The notes beneath the pieces were generated by a model. It worked only from the letters and a program-made list of their open reading frames with translations, did no database searches and was not told the origin of the DNA. Below are positions 1 to 12,655 of a DNA stretch of 64,000 nt, in pieces. Positions within the stretch are counted from its first letter, which is position 1, and every line of letters begins with the position of its first letter. The translations under genes were made by a program, and so were the position numbers. The DNA comes from JAAETI01 sp964195945 (GTDB lineage Bacteria > Actinomycetota > Acidimicrobiia > Spongiisociales > UBA5794). The stretch is from assembly GCA_964195945.1 (NCBI GenBank), contig CAXMRC010000091.1:5189-69188 (forward strand), written 5' to 3'.

Positions 1-1003
1 TGACGAAATTGATGCCTTCGTTCTGGGCTTCCTCGACCTCAAATTCAGACGCGGGCATTTCCTCGCTGGACTCCAGAGTCATCACGGTGATCTGTTTGGC
101 GCCCGAGCGTGCCGCAGTGCGGGCCACGTCCATGGCCTCGGTCATTGTCGCCCGCTCTTCCGCTTCTTCGTAGTTGGCGAGTGATTTCTCCTCATACTCG
201 TCGGCACGCAGGGCGGTGCGAGCGGCGTCCATGGCCACGTCACCTCCGCCAATCACGACCACTCGTTCTCCGACCTCTACCTGAAAGCCCTGGTTGGCGT
301 TGATGAGGAACTCGATTGCCCGGAGCACCCCGTCGGACTCGTGGCCTTCTATGTCAAGACCTCTGCCCAGCGTTGCCCCGATGGCGATAAAGACGGCATC
401 ATGCCGCTCCTGCAACTCATCAAGCGTGACGTGGTCGCCAAGTTTGGTGTTGAGATGGACGTCGACACCAAGGTCGACGATGACCTGGATCTCGTTGGCA
501 AGAAGGGTTCGGTCCAGGCGATACTCGGGGATACCCAGAAGCATCATTCCGCCCAACTGTCCGGTCGCTTCGTAGACAGTCACCTGGTAGCCAAGCCGCC
601 GCAAATCGTGGGCCGCCGATAGCCCGGACGGCCCGCCGCCGATGATCCCGACGCTCTGGGGCCGCTCGATCTCGGCTGGTGCTGTGACCTTCTTCCAGGT
701 CTCACCGTTGTTGCTCTCCGGTCCGTGTTGTTCGGTGACAAAGCGTTTCAGTGCCCGGATCGCGATTGGCCGGTCGATCTCCCCGCGTCGGCAGGCGTCT
801 TCGCACGGTGCGGCACAGATGCGGCCGCACACCGAGGCAAACGGGTTCGGCAACCGCGCAGTGAGGTAGGCGAGTTCATCCTTGCCGTCGGCGATCGCGG
901 CGACGTACATCCCGGCATTCGTATGTACCGGGCAGGCGGCGAGACACGGGATGTTTTCGTCGTAGAACTGGAGTTTTGGTTGGAAGACGAGGTCGCCGTT
1001 CAT
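1..1003 (-). CDS. GltD-like NAD(P)H-dependent FAD oxidoreductase, C-terminus cut by window edge
   Basis: About 334 N-terminal residues are visible; the stop lies beyond base 1. The start ATG at 1003 shares its A with the TGA of the upstream gene (TGATG). The N-terminus carries the cysteine pattern of the GltD/DpyD-type Fe-S domain (IPCLAACPVHTN, then CGRICAAPCEDACRRG). It is followed by an FAD-binding Rossmann motif (VGIIGGGPSGLSAA) and an NAD(P)-binding motif (VVVIGGGDVAMDAARTA). The family passes electrons from NAD(P)H through FAD to Fe-S partners, as the glutamate synthase small subunit does. It is the last visible gene of the nitrate reductase operon and no gltB is nearby, so a redox role tied to nitrate or nitrite reduction is an inference. 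Confidence 0.88.
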   Translation of the reverse strand, partial: MNGDLVFQPKLQFYDENIPCLAACPVHTNAGMYVAAIADGKDELAYLTARLPNPFASVCGRICAAPCEDACRRGEIDRPIAIRALKRFVTEQHGPESNNGETWKKVTAPAEIERPQSVGIIGGGPSGLSAAHDLRRLGYQVTVYEATGQLGGMMLLGIPEYRLDRTLLANEIQVIVDLGVDVHLNTKLGDHVTLDELQERHDAVFIAIGATLGRGLDIEGHESDGVLRAIEFLINANQGFQVEVGERVVVIGGGDVAMDAARTALRADEYEEKSLANYEEAEERATMTEAMDVARTAARSGAKQITVMTLESSEEMPASEFEVEEAQNEGINFV

Positions 1004-1275
1004 CAGATCCGTTCCGTCTTCTGGAGCCAGCGCAGACCGACCAGTCCAGCTACCAGTGGTACAAACCAGGCACCAGAGCCGATCAGGTCGGAGACCCAGC
1101 TGGGTGCGGTAGCGACGGTTCTTTGGGACATGAGCCACGAGGGGAACCACGTGGTTGCTACGACAAAGAACAGAAAGATAAGGATGGCCCAGCCGTAGGC
1201 GTTCCACCAGCTTCTACCATCCTGCTCTTTGACAGTTCGGAACTCCCGTTTCGGAAGACGGCGTGCTTGTTTCAT
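1003..1275 (-). CDS. Small two-helix membrane protein in the nar operon, unknown function
   Basis: A 90-residue protein that I do not recognise. It has a basic N-terminus (MKQARRLPKREF), one hydrophobic segment around residues 26-48 (WNAYGWAILIFLFFVVATTW) and a second around 64-83 (SGAWFVPLVAGLVGLRWL). Two membrane spans are therefore likely, with a short charged C-terminus. It starts by ATGA overlap with narI and ends by TGATG overlap with the GltD-like gene, so it is translated with the operon. It has no Cys or heme-binding motif. Its position between the quinol-oxidising subunit and a flavoprotein suggests an accessory or anchoring part; this is inference. Confidence 0.75.
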   Translation of the reverse strand: MKQARRLPKREFRTVKEQDGRSWWNAYGWAILIFLFFVVATTWFPSWLMSQRTVATAPSWVSDLIGSGAWFVPLVAGLVGLRWLQKTERI

Positions 1276-1964
1276 GATTGACGCTCCACAGGTAGGTCCC
1301 TACGCACGAATTTGATCAGCTGGAACGGCCGTGCCAGGTATCCCAGCGGGAGTGTGATGATGTGAACCAACCGGGAGAACGGGAACATCGTCAGGAACAC
1401 AAAGAACAGAGTCGAGTGGAGCTGAAGAATGAACGGAAGCGGCTCCACCAGTTCCGGTCGTGGATTGAGAACAATCAACGACTGCACGTATGGAACGAAC
1501 ACGCTGGTGCCCCATGACGAGCCAAATCGGAAGGCGACTGCGATCCAGATGCCGGTGATGACCTGTGCCAGCAACAAGGCGAGCACTGCCATGTCCATTC
1601 TGGTTGTCACGGCCCGGATGTTGGCGACATGTACCCGCCGAAAGAGCAGGACCCCGAGACCGACAAGTGCCCAGATAGCGAGGGCGAGTCCGGTGATCTC
1701 AAGCAGGTACAACCGTATCGGCACCTTGTTCCAGGCATCGAACCCCGCGGGGATGATCAGGGCGATGAAGTGACCGATCAGGATCGCCAGGATTCCCCAG
1801 TGAAAGGGCACAGATCCCCAGTAGAGCTGCTTGCCTTCCAGAAGCTGCGAAGACACTGATGAAACAGTGAAGGGCTGACGAACCATCCGGTATACGGTGC
1901 CGACGATCGCCAGCACCAACGCCACATATGGGAACACGACATAGAGCAACAGGTCCCAGTTCAT
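1272..1964 (-). CDS. narI: Respiratory nitrate reductase gamma subunit (cytochrome b)
   Basis: A 230-residue membrane protein with five hydrophobic segments, close to the usual NarI length. NarI anchors NarGH in the membrane, oxidises quinol and carries two b-type hemes. Candidate axial histidines are present in VPFHWGILAILIGHF (first pair) and in LQLHSTLFFVF and SRLVHIITLP (second pair), so both heme sites look intact. Its start overlaps the narJ stop (ATGA), and the next gene overlaps its own stop. It belongs to the cytochrome c-narG-narH-narJ-narI operon read leftward. Confidence 0.95.
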   Translation of the reverse strand: MNWDLLLYVVFPYVALVLAIVGTVYRMVRQPFTVSSVSSQLLEGKQLYWGSVPFHWGILAILIGHFIALIIPAGFDAWNKVPIRLYLLEITGLALAIWALVGLGVLLFRRVHVANIRAVTTRMDMAVLALLLAQVITGIWIAVAFRFGSSWGTSVFVPYVQSLIVLNPRPELVEPLPFILQLHSTLFFVFLTMFPFSRLVHIITLPLGYLARPFQLIKFVRRDLPVERQS

Positions 1965-2476
1965 CCTGTACCTCCCACGGGTGTCGCCAGCTTGCCGGCG
2001 GCCTCCTCCATAGCTCGAAGGACATGCCGGTATGGGTTGTCCTTCTCCGCTGCTTTCAGGGTTTTCTTCATCTCGCCGATCGCCTTCGGGAACAGCTCAA
2101 CTAGCCACGGTGACGGCTCGTCGACAACAGCCAGATAGCGTGCGATAGGGTCGAGATGGTCCGGGAGCTCGCCGTAGCGTTCGATTCCCGCTTCGTCCTG
2201 GGCACCCTTCATCTCGGCCATGAATTCGCCACGTTGGTAGCTGTCGCCCCAGATGACGTAGCCGACATAAGGGGCGAAGATCGGAGCCAGGTCAAGAGTG
2301 CGGGTATGCAGCTCCTCCCAGCCCGCCAAATCGAGCTTCTCTATCTCGGCGAGGAACTTCAACAGGTGCTTGCGAGTTCCACCGGCGGGTAGCGATTCCC
2401 ACTTGGCTCGCACCTGGTCGATGCTTCCTGGCTCGGGGTAGCGGAGCGCAAGAGCTACGGCGTCGAAGCCTGTCAT
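1961..2476 (-). CDS. narJ: Nitrate reductase assembly chaperone NarJ (TorD family)
   Basis: A 171-residue, mostly helical protein in the narH-narJ-narI position. NarJ is a dedicated cytoplasmic chaperone. It binds the NarG N-terminus and is needed for molybdenum-cofactor insertion and membrane attachment, but is not part of the final enzyme. The sequence (FDAVALALRYPEPGS near the start, FAPYVGYVIWGD near residue 90, a C-terminal segment rich in charged helices) fits the family. Start and narH stop overlap as TGATG, which indicates coupled translation. It is assigned by position and overall similarity; the family is weakly conserved. Confidence 0.9.
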   Translation of the reverse strand: MTGFDAVALALRYPEPGSIDQVRAKWESLPAGGTRKHLLKFLAEIEKLDLAGWEELHTRTLDLAPIFAPYVGYVIWGDSYQRGEFMAEMKGAQDEAGIERYGELPDHLDPIARYLAVVDEPSPWLVELFPKAIGEMKKTLKAAEKDNPYRHVLRAMEEAAGKLATPVGGTG

Positions 2477-3993
2477 CAGGCCCCCCTCTCCGGGGGCACG
2501 GAGTAGCCGAGGCCGGTCTCTCCCTTGCGAGCCAGCGGATCGCCATACATCGCCTCGGCAGCCATCTCCCGGTGATACGGCGGGAACACGAACCGATCGG
2601 CGATCGTAGGCACCGTCGTCAGCTTGTAGATCTCCTCGATCTCTTCGGGTGTCGTATTCGCCGACCAGATCATCCGCATGGTGGCATCGTCGATCTCGCC
2701 TTCGACGCTCTGGCGACGTTTGTAGATCCGGACTGCCAGCATCTTGCGCAGGATGTCTCTGATGAGCTGCTCGTTGCCACCCGAAAAGAGGTTGGCCAGG
2801 TACTTGATCGGCAGCCGGGCTTTCTCCAGATTGTCGAACAGTTCGAAGTCCACCTGATCGGGTGGCAGGTCAAGACGGTTCAACCCTTCCTCGATGGTGG
2901 AGACCACCGGTGACAGTGGTGGCACGTAGAACATCATTGCCATTGTCCGGTATTCGGCGTGGAGCGGCAGCGCCATGCCCCACTCCTTGACGAACTTGTA
3001 GGCAGGCGACTGTTGCGCCGATTCGATCCAGCCATCGTCGATCCCGGATTGCTTTGCGGCCTCGATCACCTCGGGATCATTGGGATCCAGGATTATCTCG
3101 AGCTGACGATCGATCAGTTCATGCTCCTCACCCTGGGAGGCCCATTCGATCAGATCGGCGTCGTAGAGCAAGACACCCATGTAGCGGATCCGCCCCACAC
3201 ACGAGTGAGCGCACGCAGGGGCTTGGCCGGTTTCCATCCGGGGGAAGCAGAGAATGCACTTCTCGCTCTTGCCGGTAGACCAGTTGTAGTACACCTTCTT
3301 ATAGGGACACGCCGAAACGCACATTCGCCACGCCCGACACTTGTCCTCATCGACGAGCACAACCCCGTCCTCGCCACGCTTGTAGATGGCTCCGCTCGGG
3401 CAAGCTCCCACACACGCAGGGTTCAGACAGTGATTGCAGATGCGGGGCAGGTAGTTGAAAACTACACGCTCGATCTCCGACATTTGGGCCTGCACCTCAG
3501 CCGATACGTTCTTCCAGTTCGGATCGTTGGCAGCGTAGATCTGTGAACCGGAGAGGTCGTCGTCCCAGTTTGGTCCCGACTTGATTTCGATCGGCTGGCC
3601 GGTGATGGCCGAGATCGGGATGGCGGTCGGCTGGTCATCGCCCTCGGGCGCTGTGAACAGGTCGTCGTAGCGGAAAGTGAACGGCTCGTAGTAGTCCTCT
3701 AGCTCCGGCAAAACCGGATTGTGGAAGAGGTTGGCGATTCCCTTGGGGCGAGACTGGAGCTTGAGTTCGAGTCCGACCCAGCCCTTTTCCCACCCGCCCT
3801 TGTAGTGGTCCTGGTCTTCCCAACCGGTCGGGTATCCCGTTCCCGGACGGGTTTCAACGTTGTTCCACCACATGTATTCGGCGCCCTTGCGATCCGTCCA
3901 CAGGTTCTTGCAAGCAACGCTGCAGGTGTGGCAGCCGATGCACTTGTCGAGGTGAAACACCATGCTCATGTGAGCTCTGACATCCATGCTCAA
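2476..3993 (-). CDS. narH: Respiratory nitrate reductase beta subunit (Fe-S)
   Basis: A 505-residue ferredoxin-type subunit that wires electrons from NarI hemes to NarG. The four cysteine clusters are visible: CIGCHTCSVACKNLW near residue 18; CNHCLNPACVGACPSGA; CRAWRMCVSACPYKK, where Trp replaces one Cys as in the [3Fe-4S] site of NarH; and CILCFPRMETGQAPACAHSC. The segment YMWWNNVETRPGTGYP is typical of NarH. It begins six bases after the narG stop and overlaps narJ. All expected ligands are present, so it should be functional. Confidence 0.97.
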   Translation of the reverse strand: MSMDVRAHMSMVFHLDKCIGCHTCSVACKNLWTDRKGAEYMWWNNVETRPGTGYPTGWEDQDHYKGGWEKGWVGLELKLQSRPKGIANLFHNPVLPELEDYYEPFTFRYDDLFTAPEGDDQPTAIPISAITGQPIEIKSGPNWDDDLSGSQIYAANDPNWKNVSAEVQAQMSEIERVVFNYLPRICNHCLNPACVGACPSGAIYKRGEDGVVLVDEDKCRAWRMCVSACPYKKVYYNWSTGKSEKCILCFPRMETGQAPACAHSCVGRIRYMGVLLYDADLIEWASQGEEHELIDRQLEIILDPNDPEVIEAAKQSGIDDGWIESAQQSPAYKFVKEWGMALPLHAEYRTMAMMFYVPPLSPVVSTIEEGLNRLDLPPDQVDFELFDNLEKARLPIKYLANLFSGGNEQLIRDILRKMLAVRIYKRRQSVEGEIDDATMRMIWSANTTPEEIEEIYKLTTVPTIADRFVFPPYHREMAAEAMYGDPLARKGETGLGYSVPPERGA

Positions 3994-3999
3994 CCTCCC

Positions 4000-7610
<3,611 letters not shown>

Positions 7611-7614
<4 letters not shown>

Positions 7615-8399
7615 GCTTTGCTCCTCAGCTGCTGGAGGTAGTTGATTCGATTGCGCTTTGAATACATGTACATCACGCCAAATAGCAGCGCGGCGCCCGT
7701 CAGGGCGAAGTACACGAGCAGATCGGCCGGCGGATCTGACTGTGTGGTCAGGGTGCCGAGGTAGGCCGCCAGGTCGGCACGCTCCTGATCAGTTAGGGCT
7801 TGATCGTCGAATATCGGTTGCATGGTGGCCGACGGAGGATTGGCCAGCGCGGTGGCTACAGCATCGGTGCCGCCGTAGCGCTCGGTAAGGTCGGTCAGGT
7901 CGGGTCCCAGGGTCCAGCCCCCGAGGTTGCTGTTGTCGCCCGCCGAGTGACAGGCGTGACAGGCCGGCCCACCGTTTTCCAGGCCGGCCTCTCCCGTGAA
8001 GAGAAGACTTCCAGTTAGAGCACCGCCTGTAGCGAGGGGAGCATCGGGAGCGGTGAACACACCGGCCTGGATAAAGGCGATGACTGCTTCAATTTCGGCA
8101 TCATCAAGCGATATGGCGGGCATCTCGGCGTCGAAGGTGACACCGTTGACATCGATCGGGCCGGTCTTGCCGTTCAAGATGACTGTACGGACGTACTCCG
8201 CATCCTGGATGTTGGGATTGTCGAGCAACGGCGGAAACGAGCCCGCCACACCGGCGCCCGACGCCTGGTGGCAGGCAGCGCAGTTTGCTAGATAGACGTC
8301 TCGTCCGTCAGGCTCTTCTTGGGCTCCAGCCGAGGGGGAGAGCATCATGGTGGCGGTGACCGCTCCCAGGATCAGCGCAACACGCATCGACCGTTTCAT
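7611..8399 (-). CDS. narC: Membrane-anchored diheme cytochrome c, NarC-like
   Basis: A 262-residue protein, first gene of the nar operon. The start at 8399 is preferred over an upstream ATG at 8459: it follows an AGGGAA ribosome site and begins a good signal peptide (MKRSMRVALILGAVTATMM, cleavage near AGA-Q). Two CXXCH heme motifs are present (NCAACHQASG and ACHACHSAGD), and a C-terminal membrane span (LLVYFALTGAALLFGVMYMY) anchors it with a short basic tail. Thermus nar operons also begin with a diheme cytochrome, NarC, needed for nitrate respiration; the same role is inferred here. Its stop overlaps the narG start. Confidence 0.9.
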
Positions 8400-8558
8400 A
8401 CGGTTTCCCTTCCCTGTCGATTCTCTTGACTCGCTCATGAGCGGGCTCTCGCCTCCCATACCGGTCTCCCGGTCCGTACCCGGCAGAGTTAAAGGCTCAA
8501 TCCGGCACTGCGGTAGGGCCGGTTCGCCCCTCTGTGTCGGGACCTCTTACCTCTACTT

Positions 8559-9065
8559 CTACTTCTTCTTTTGTTTCGCTCCTCGGGAGCGGCGCGTCGT
8601 TGGTAGCTTGTGCGGCGGTGCATCGGTAGGCAACTCATGAGTGCCCGCGATGATGTCGGCCGCAGTGTCCACCAGATCTGCAAATGTGGTCGAAGACAGC
8701 TGATCCGCCATGGCGTTTTGGGCACGCGCCCATGGAATGTGTACGGGGCAGTTTTCCTCCCACGAGCAGGGACCGCCCTGCAGCACGCATCGGTCAAGTC
8801 CGATCGCGCCCTCCGCTGCTTCGACGACCTCCAGCAGGGTTATCTCCTCTGGAGGTCGGGCCAGGCAGTAACCGCCTGATGGGCCGGCTACGGCGGTGAG
8901 GAGGTCGTGTTGCACGAGGCTGGCGAGGATCTGGGTGAGGTACCGATGTGGGATATCCATCTCTTCGGCGATCTCGCGTGCCTTCCGACGGTCGCCAAAG
9001 TGTTTGGCGAGATAGAGCACCGCCCTAACTGAGTAATCGCCTTTTCGCCCTAGAGATGCCTGCAT
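8559..9065 (-). CDS. Rrf2-family Fe-S transcriptional regulator (IscR/NsrR-like)
   Basis: A 168-residue regulator. An N-terminal winged helix (residues 8-60, with IPHRYLTQILASLVQHDLL as recognition region) is followed by GPSGGYCLARPPEEITL, the Rrf2 signature. Three cysteines at about 93, 100 and 106 (CVLQGGPC...NCPVH) match the position of the Fe-S ligands in IscR and NsrR, with slightly different spacing (X6, X5). The C-terminus is a basic tail (TTRRSRGAKQKKK). It sits between the leftward nar operon and the rightward narK pair, so NO-, redox- or iron-dependent control of nitrate genes is a reasonable inference. The ATG lies only 8 bases downstream of a good -10 box, so the transcript is probably leaderless. 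Confidence 0.9.
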   Translation of the reverse strand: MQASLGRKGDYSVRAVLYLAKHFGDRRKAREIAEEMDIPHRYLTQILASLVQHDLLTAVAGPSGGYCLARPPEEITLLEVVEAAEGAIGLDRCVLQGGPCSWEENCPVHIPWARAQNAMADQLSSTTFADLVDTAADIIAGTHELPTDAPPHKLPTTRRSRGAKQKKK

Positions 9066-9073
9066 GAACGCGT

Positions 9074-9101
9074 AGTATAGTTATTAACGTTTATGACACA
9101 A
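9074..9101 (-). promoter_or_regulatory. Promoter of the Rrf2 gene, probably leaderless
   Basis: On the minus strand TTGTGT (9096-9101) and TATACT (9074-9079) are separated by 16 bases. The ATG at 9065 comes 8 bases after the -10 box, which places transcription start at or within a base or two of the start codon. A 9-base palindrome, GTTATTAAC (9080-9088), lies inside the spacer and is a possible autoregulatory site. Read by eye only. Confidence 0.5.
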
Positions 9102-9127
9102 CTTGACGTTCATGGGAGAGAGGGAAG

Positions 9128-10744
9128 ATGAGTTCAGCCGATTCACAGGCGCCCATAGTCGAGACTCCACCGAAGTTGCTCGACTTCAAGCAGGAACGGA
9201 TAAGAACTCTCCACTACACGTGGATCGCCTTCTTCATGACGTTCTACGTCTGGTTCAACATGGCGCCGATGTCCACCACCATGTTGGACTCGGTCGGGTG
9301 GCTGACCGACGAGCACGTGAAGATCTTGTTGATCGCAAACGTCGCGTTGACGATCCCCGCTCGCATCATCGTGGGCGCTCTCATCGACCGGTTTGGTTCT
9401 CGAATCGTGTTCTCGGGGCTCATGGTTGTCATGGCACTCCCCGCATTGGCCTTTGTCCTCGCCACCTCGTTCGTCCAGATGCTCATCGCTCGACTCGTGC
9501 TGAGCTCGGTAGGTGCCGGCTTCGTCATCGGGATCAAGATGGTTGCCCAGTGGTTCCCACCGAAGTACATCGGTCGGGCCGAAGGCTTCTACGCAGGATG
9601 GGGCAACTTCGGTTCGGCATTCGCCGCGATGACGCTGCCCTGGTTTGCGATCTCGGTCATGGACGGTTGGTTCGGTCTTGGTGACAACGCTTGGCGCTGG
9701 GCGCTTGGAGTGAACGGGCTGGTCATGGGTGCATACGGTGTTCTCTATTACTTCCTTGTTCGCGATGTGCCGGAAGGCGAACACCTCCACAAAGCCAAGA
9801 AAACCGAACCGATGATGGTGACGTCGTACGGCGACCTGATCCAATATCTTGTCTGGTCCTTCCCCCTAGTGGGAGCGCTTGGGGTCCTGGCATGGCGGGT
9901 TAGCAACGTTGATATCGACGGAGCCCCGGTTCTTTCCAGCGGAGGCTTGTATCTGGTCTACGCCGTGCTTCTGGCTGTCTACGCCGGCCATGTCTTCAAG
10001 ACCTTGCAGATAAACCTGCCATACCTCAAGGCCGGCGTTCCCGATGGTGAGAAATATCATTGGGGAAGTGTTGCGGCGTTGAACAGCACCTACTTCGCCA
10101 ACTTTGGAGCAGAGCTAGCTGTGGTCTCGATGTTGCCTGCCTTCTTTGAGAACACGTTCGTGCCGCTGACGGACGGCTCCGGGGGTCCACTGGTGACCGC
10201 CACCGTGGCCGGGGTGGTGGCGGCCTCATTTGCGTTCGTCAACCTCGGCGCTCGGCCGTTGGGCGGCTATCTGTCCGACAAGATGGCAAATCGAAAACGC
10301 ACGATGTTGATGTATATGGTCGGTATCTCGGTTGGGTTCTTCCTTATGGGATTCATCGGCCGCTGGGGCGAAGGCGTCGACGCCGACGGGCTACGGACCG
10401 TGCTGCCGATGTTCGGTGGACTCACGTGGCTGGTTGCTGCAGTCGGCATCACCATTTTCGCCTCAATCTTCGTCCAGGGAGCCGAGGGTGCGACCTTTGC
10501 TGTAATCCCGATGATCAACAAGCGGATGACCGGCCAGATTGCGGGCATGGCAGGGGCATACGGCAACGTAGGCGCCGTCATCTACCTGGTGCTCTTCTCT
10601 CTGGTTGATTCCAAGACATTCTTCTTCATCCTGGCCGGTGGCGCAGCCGTCAGCTTTGTTGTCACCTACTTCATGCTCGAAGAGCCAAAGGGCGCCTTTG
10701 AAGACGACTTTGTCCACGATGCTGAGGGCAGCCTGGAGGCCTGA
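9128..10744 (+). CDS. narK: NarK-family nitrate/nitrite transporter (first copy, NarK1-like)
   Basis: A 538-residue major facilitator protein with about 12 hydrophobic segments. Conserved NarK features include the first helix HYTWIAFFMTFYVWFNMAPM, the loop DRFGSR and the glycine-rich nitrate-signature-like stretch GFYAGWGNFGSAFA in helix 5. A strong GAGAGGGAAG ribosome site precedes ATG 9128. It is encoded divergently from the Rrf2 gene and followed by a second NarK, as in organisms with paired NarK1 (nitrate/proton symport) and NarK2 (nitrate/nitrite antiport). The NarK1 assignment rests on its difference from the next gene and is tentative; the NarK family call is firm. Confidence 0.88.
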   Translation: MSSADSQAPIVETPPKLLDFKQERIRTLHYTWIAFFMTFYVWFNMAPMSTTMLDSVGWLTDEHVKILLIANVALTIPARIIVGALIDRFGSRIVFSGLMVVMALPALAFVLATSFVQMLIARLVLSSVGAGFVIGIKMVAQWFPPKYIGRAEGFYAGWGNFGSAFAAMTLPWFAISVMDGWFGLGDNAWRWALGVNGLVMGAYGVLYYFLVRDVPEGEHLHKAKKTEPMMVTSYGDLIQYLVWSFPLVGALGVLAWRVSNVDIDGAPVLSSGGLYLVYAVLLAVYAGHVFKTLQINLPYLKAGVPDGEKYHWGSVAALNSTYFANFGAELAVVSMLPAFFENTFVPLTDGSGGPLVTATVAGVVAASFAFVNLGARPLGGYLSDKMANRKRTMLMYMVGISVGFFLMGFIGRWGEGVDADGLRTVLPMFGGLTWLVAAVGITIFASIFVQGAEGATFAVIPMINKRMTGQIAGMAGAYGNVGAVIYLVLFSLVDSKTFFFILAGGAAVSFVVTYFMLEEPKGAFEDDFVHDAEGSLEA

Positions 10745-10852
10745 TCATCCGAACAGTTGTAACGCTCAAACGGAGACATAGGGATATGACATCACACCGG
10801 GTCACGACTCGATCAGGGCATACAAACCCCTCAATTGTGGAGAGGAACACGA

Positions 10853-12454
10853 ATGGCTGATATCTACGAGTGGGACGTTGAAGACGAACAGTTCTGGGAG
10901 ACCACTGGCAAGCACGTAGCCAAACGCAATCTCTGGATATCGATTCCGAGCCTCCTTGCCGGCTTTGCGGTGTGGCTGTACTGGAGCGTCATCACCGTCC
11001 AGATGCTCAACCTGGGATTCCCCTTTGAGACCGCCGAGCTATTCACGCTATCGGCGATCGCGGGGCTGACCGGCGCCAGCCTGCGGATCCCGAGCAGCTT
11101 TCTCATCCGGATCGCCGGTGGGCGCAACACGATCTTCTTTACGACGTCGTTGCTAATGATCCCGGCTTTGGGAACCGGTATTGCCCTGCTGTCTCCGGAC
11201 ACGCCCCTGTGGGTGTTCCAACTGATGGCGCTCCTATCCGGCTTCGGCGGAGGCAACTTCGCCTCGTCGATGTCCAACATCAGCTTCTTTTACCCGAAGA
11301 AGATGCAGGGACTTTCGCTCGGGCTGAATGCGGGCCTCGGTAACGCCGGTGTCACGACCATGCAGGTCGTGATCCCGCTGGTAATGACGGCCGGCATCTT
11401 CGGTGGTGGATCGCTGATCCTCGAAACGACGTCGGGAACTTTGATTGGTGAGATTGCAGCCGGGACCCAGACATGGATCCACAATGCCGGGTTTGTGTGG
11501 CTGGTGCTGTTGATTCCGCTGGCATTTCTCAGCTGGTTCAAAATGGACAACATTCGCGCCGAGCATGTTTCGCCGAATATTGGCTCCCCGCTGAGTTCGT
11601 TCGTCAAGATCAGCGGCATGCTCGGGTTGGCCTTTATCCCCGCTGTGGTTGGTCTCTTCTTCATTCTCCCCAGCCCGACCGGTCTCGGGTGGACCTGGGC
11701 GAAGTACCCGATCATCGGCCTGGTGATCTGGGGAACGGTGCTCCTCCTCAAGCAACTGCGTGGCGAGATCAAGCCAAACCTGGATCGTCAGTTCAAGATC
11801 TTCGGCAACAAGCACACCTGGATCATGAGCGTCATCTACACCATGACCTTCGGTAGCTTCATCGGGTACTCGGCCGGTTTTGCCCTGGCCATCAAGGTGA
11901 TCTTCGGATTCCAGCACGTCGAAGTTGCCGGCGTGATGACTCACGACCTTGTCAACCCGGATGGCCCTTCGGCGCTGACCTTTGCGTGGATGGGACCATT
12001 CATCGGTGCCTTTATCCGTCCGGTCGGTGGGTGGATTGCCGACAAGGTCGGTGGAGCCAGGGTGACACAATGGGTGTCGGTCACAATGATCGCCAGCGCC
12101 CTCGGTGTCGCCTACTTCATGAAGCAGGCGTACCAGTCGGAGACTCCGCACGACTACTTCTTGCCGTTCTTCCTTCTGTTCCTGGTCCTGTTTGCAGCGA
12201 CCGGTGTTGGCAACGGTTCGACGTTCCGCACGATCGCCATCGTGTTCGACCAGGAGCAAGCCGGACCAGTGCTTGGCTGGACCTCGGCCGTGGCTGCCTA
12301 CGGAGCATTTGTGGTTCCGCAGGAGTTCGGCGAGCAAATTAGGAATGCAACACCGGAGATCGCGCTCTTTGCGTTCGCCGGTTTCTACGCAATCTGTCTG
12401 GTTTTGAACTGGTGGTACTACCTCGGCCCCAAGGCCGAGTTCCAGAACCCCTAA
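10853..12454 (+). CDS. narK: NarK-family nitrate/nitrite antiporter (second copy, NarK2-like)
   Basis: A 533-residue MFS transporter. ATG 10853 is preferred over an in-frame start 18 bases upstream because GAGAGG lies seven bases before it. The core GFGGGNFASSMSNISFFYPK followed by QGLSLGLNAGLGNAGV is close to the nitrate signature of E. coli NarK, and a second glycine-rich signature occurs as ATGVGNGSTFRTIAIVF. It would exchange nitrite made by cytoplasmic NarG for external nitrate. It lies 108 bases after the first narK and is probably co-transcribed. The N-terminus has an acidic hydrophilic extension (MADIYEWDVEDEQFWETTG). Confidence 0.92.
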   Translation: MADIYEWDVEDEQFWETTGKHVAKRNLWISIPSLLAGFAVWLYWSVITVQMLNLGFPFETAELFTLSAIAGLTGASLRIPSSFLIRIAGGRNTIFFTTSLLMIPALGTGIALLSPDTPLWVFQLMALLSGFGGGNFASSMSNISFFYPKKMQGLSLGLNAGLGNAGVTTMQVVIPLVMTAGIFGGGSLILETTSGTLIGEIAAGTQTWIHNAGFVWLVLLIPLAFLSWFKMDNIRAEHVSPNIGSPLSSFVKISGMLGLAFIPAVVGLFFILPSPTGLGWTWAKYPIIGLVIWGTVLLLKQLRGEIKPNLDRQFKIFGNKHTWIMSVIYTMTFGSFIGYSAGFALAIKVIFGFQHVEVAGVMTHDLVNPDGPSALTFAWMGPFIGAFIRPVGGWIADKVGGARVTQWVSVTMIASALGVAYFMKQAYQSETPHDYFLPFFLLFLVLFAATGVGNGSTFRTIAIVFDQEQAGPVLGWTSAVAAYGAFVVPQEFGEQIRNATPEIALFAFAGFYAICLVLNWWYYLGPKAEFQNP

Positions 12455-12655
12455 GACGCAGTCCGTCCGCCAGCCTGCTGCTCAGCACGTCGGCAGGCGA
12501 TTTGCTCGGACTCACGGGGTTCGGGGCCATGGTCGTCGGTGTGATTTTGGCAACGTTCTTGCCGCCCAGGGGACCGTGAGTTCGATGATCTACCTGGCCG
12601 GGTTCTTCAGCGGCGGAGTGGTCTTCCACCTCTGGGTGGGGCCGCTTGTGCTCGA
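12455..12655. other. Non-coding gap with possible membrane-protein remnants
   Basis: No complete gene is visible in these 201 bases between narK2 and a convergent MFS gene. Two plus-strand frames read like pieces of membrane protein: GFGAMVVGVILATFLPP, ending in a stop at about 12580, and MIYLAGFFSGGVVFHLWVG in another frame, ending at the TGA near 12663. They may be a frameshifted relic or chance hydrophobic translation of GC-rich DNA. No good terminator hairpin was noticed. Confidence 0.3.

Noticed and set aside
11234..12337. 367-codon minus-strand frame opposite narK2
   Set aside because: It is antisense to a clear transporter, with His/Arg/Gly-rich composition and no family match; a shadow of GC-biased third positions.
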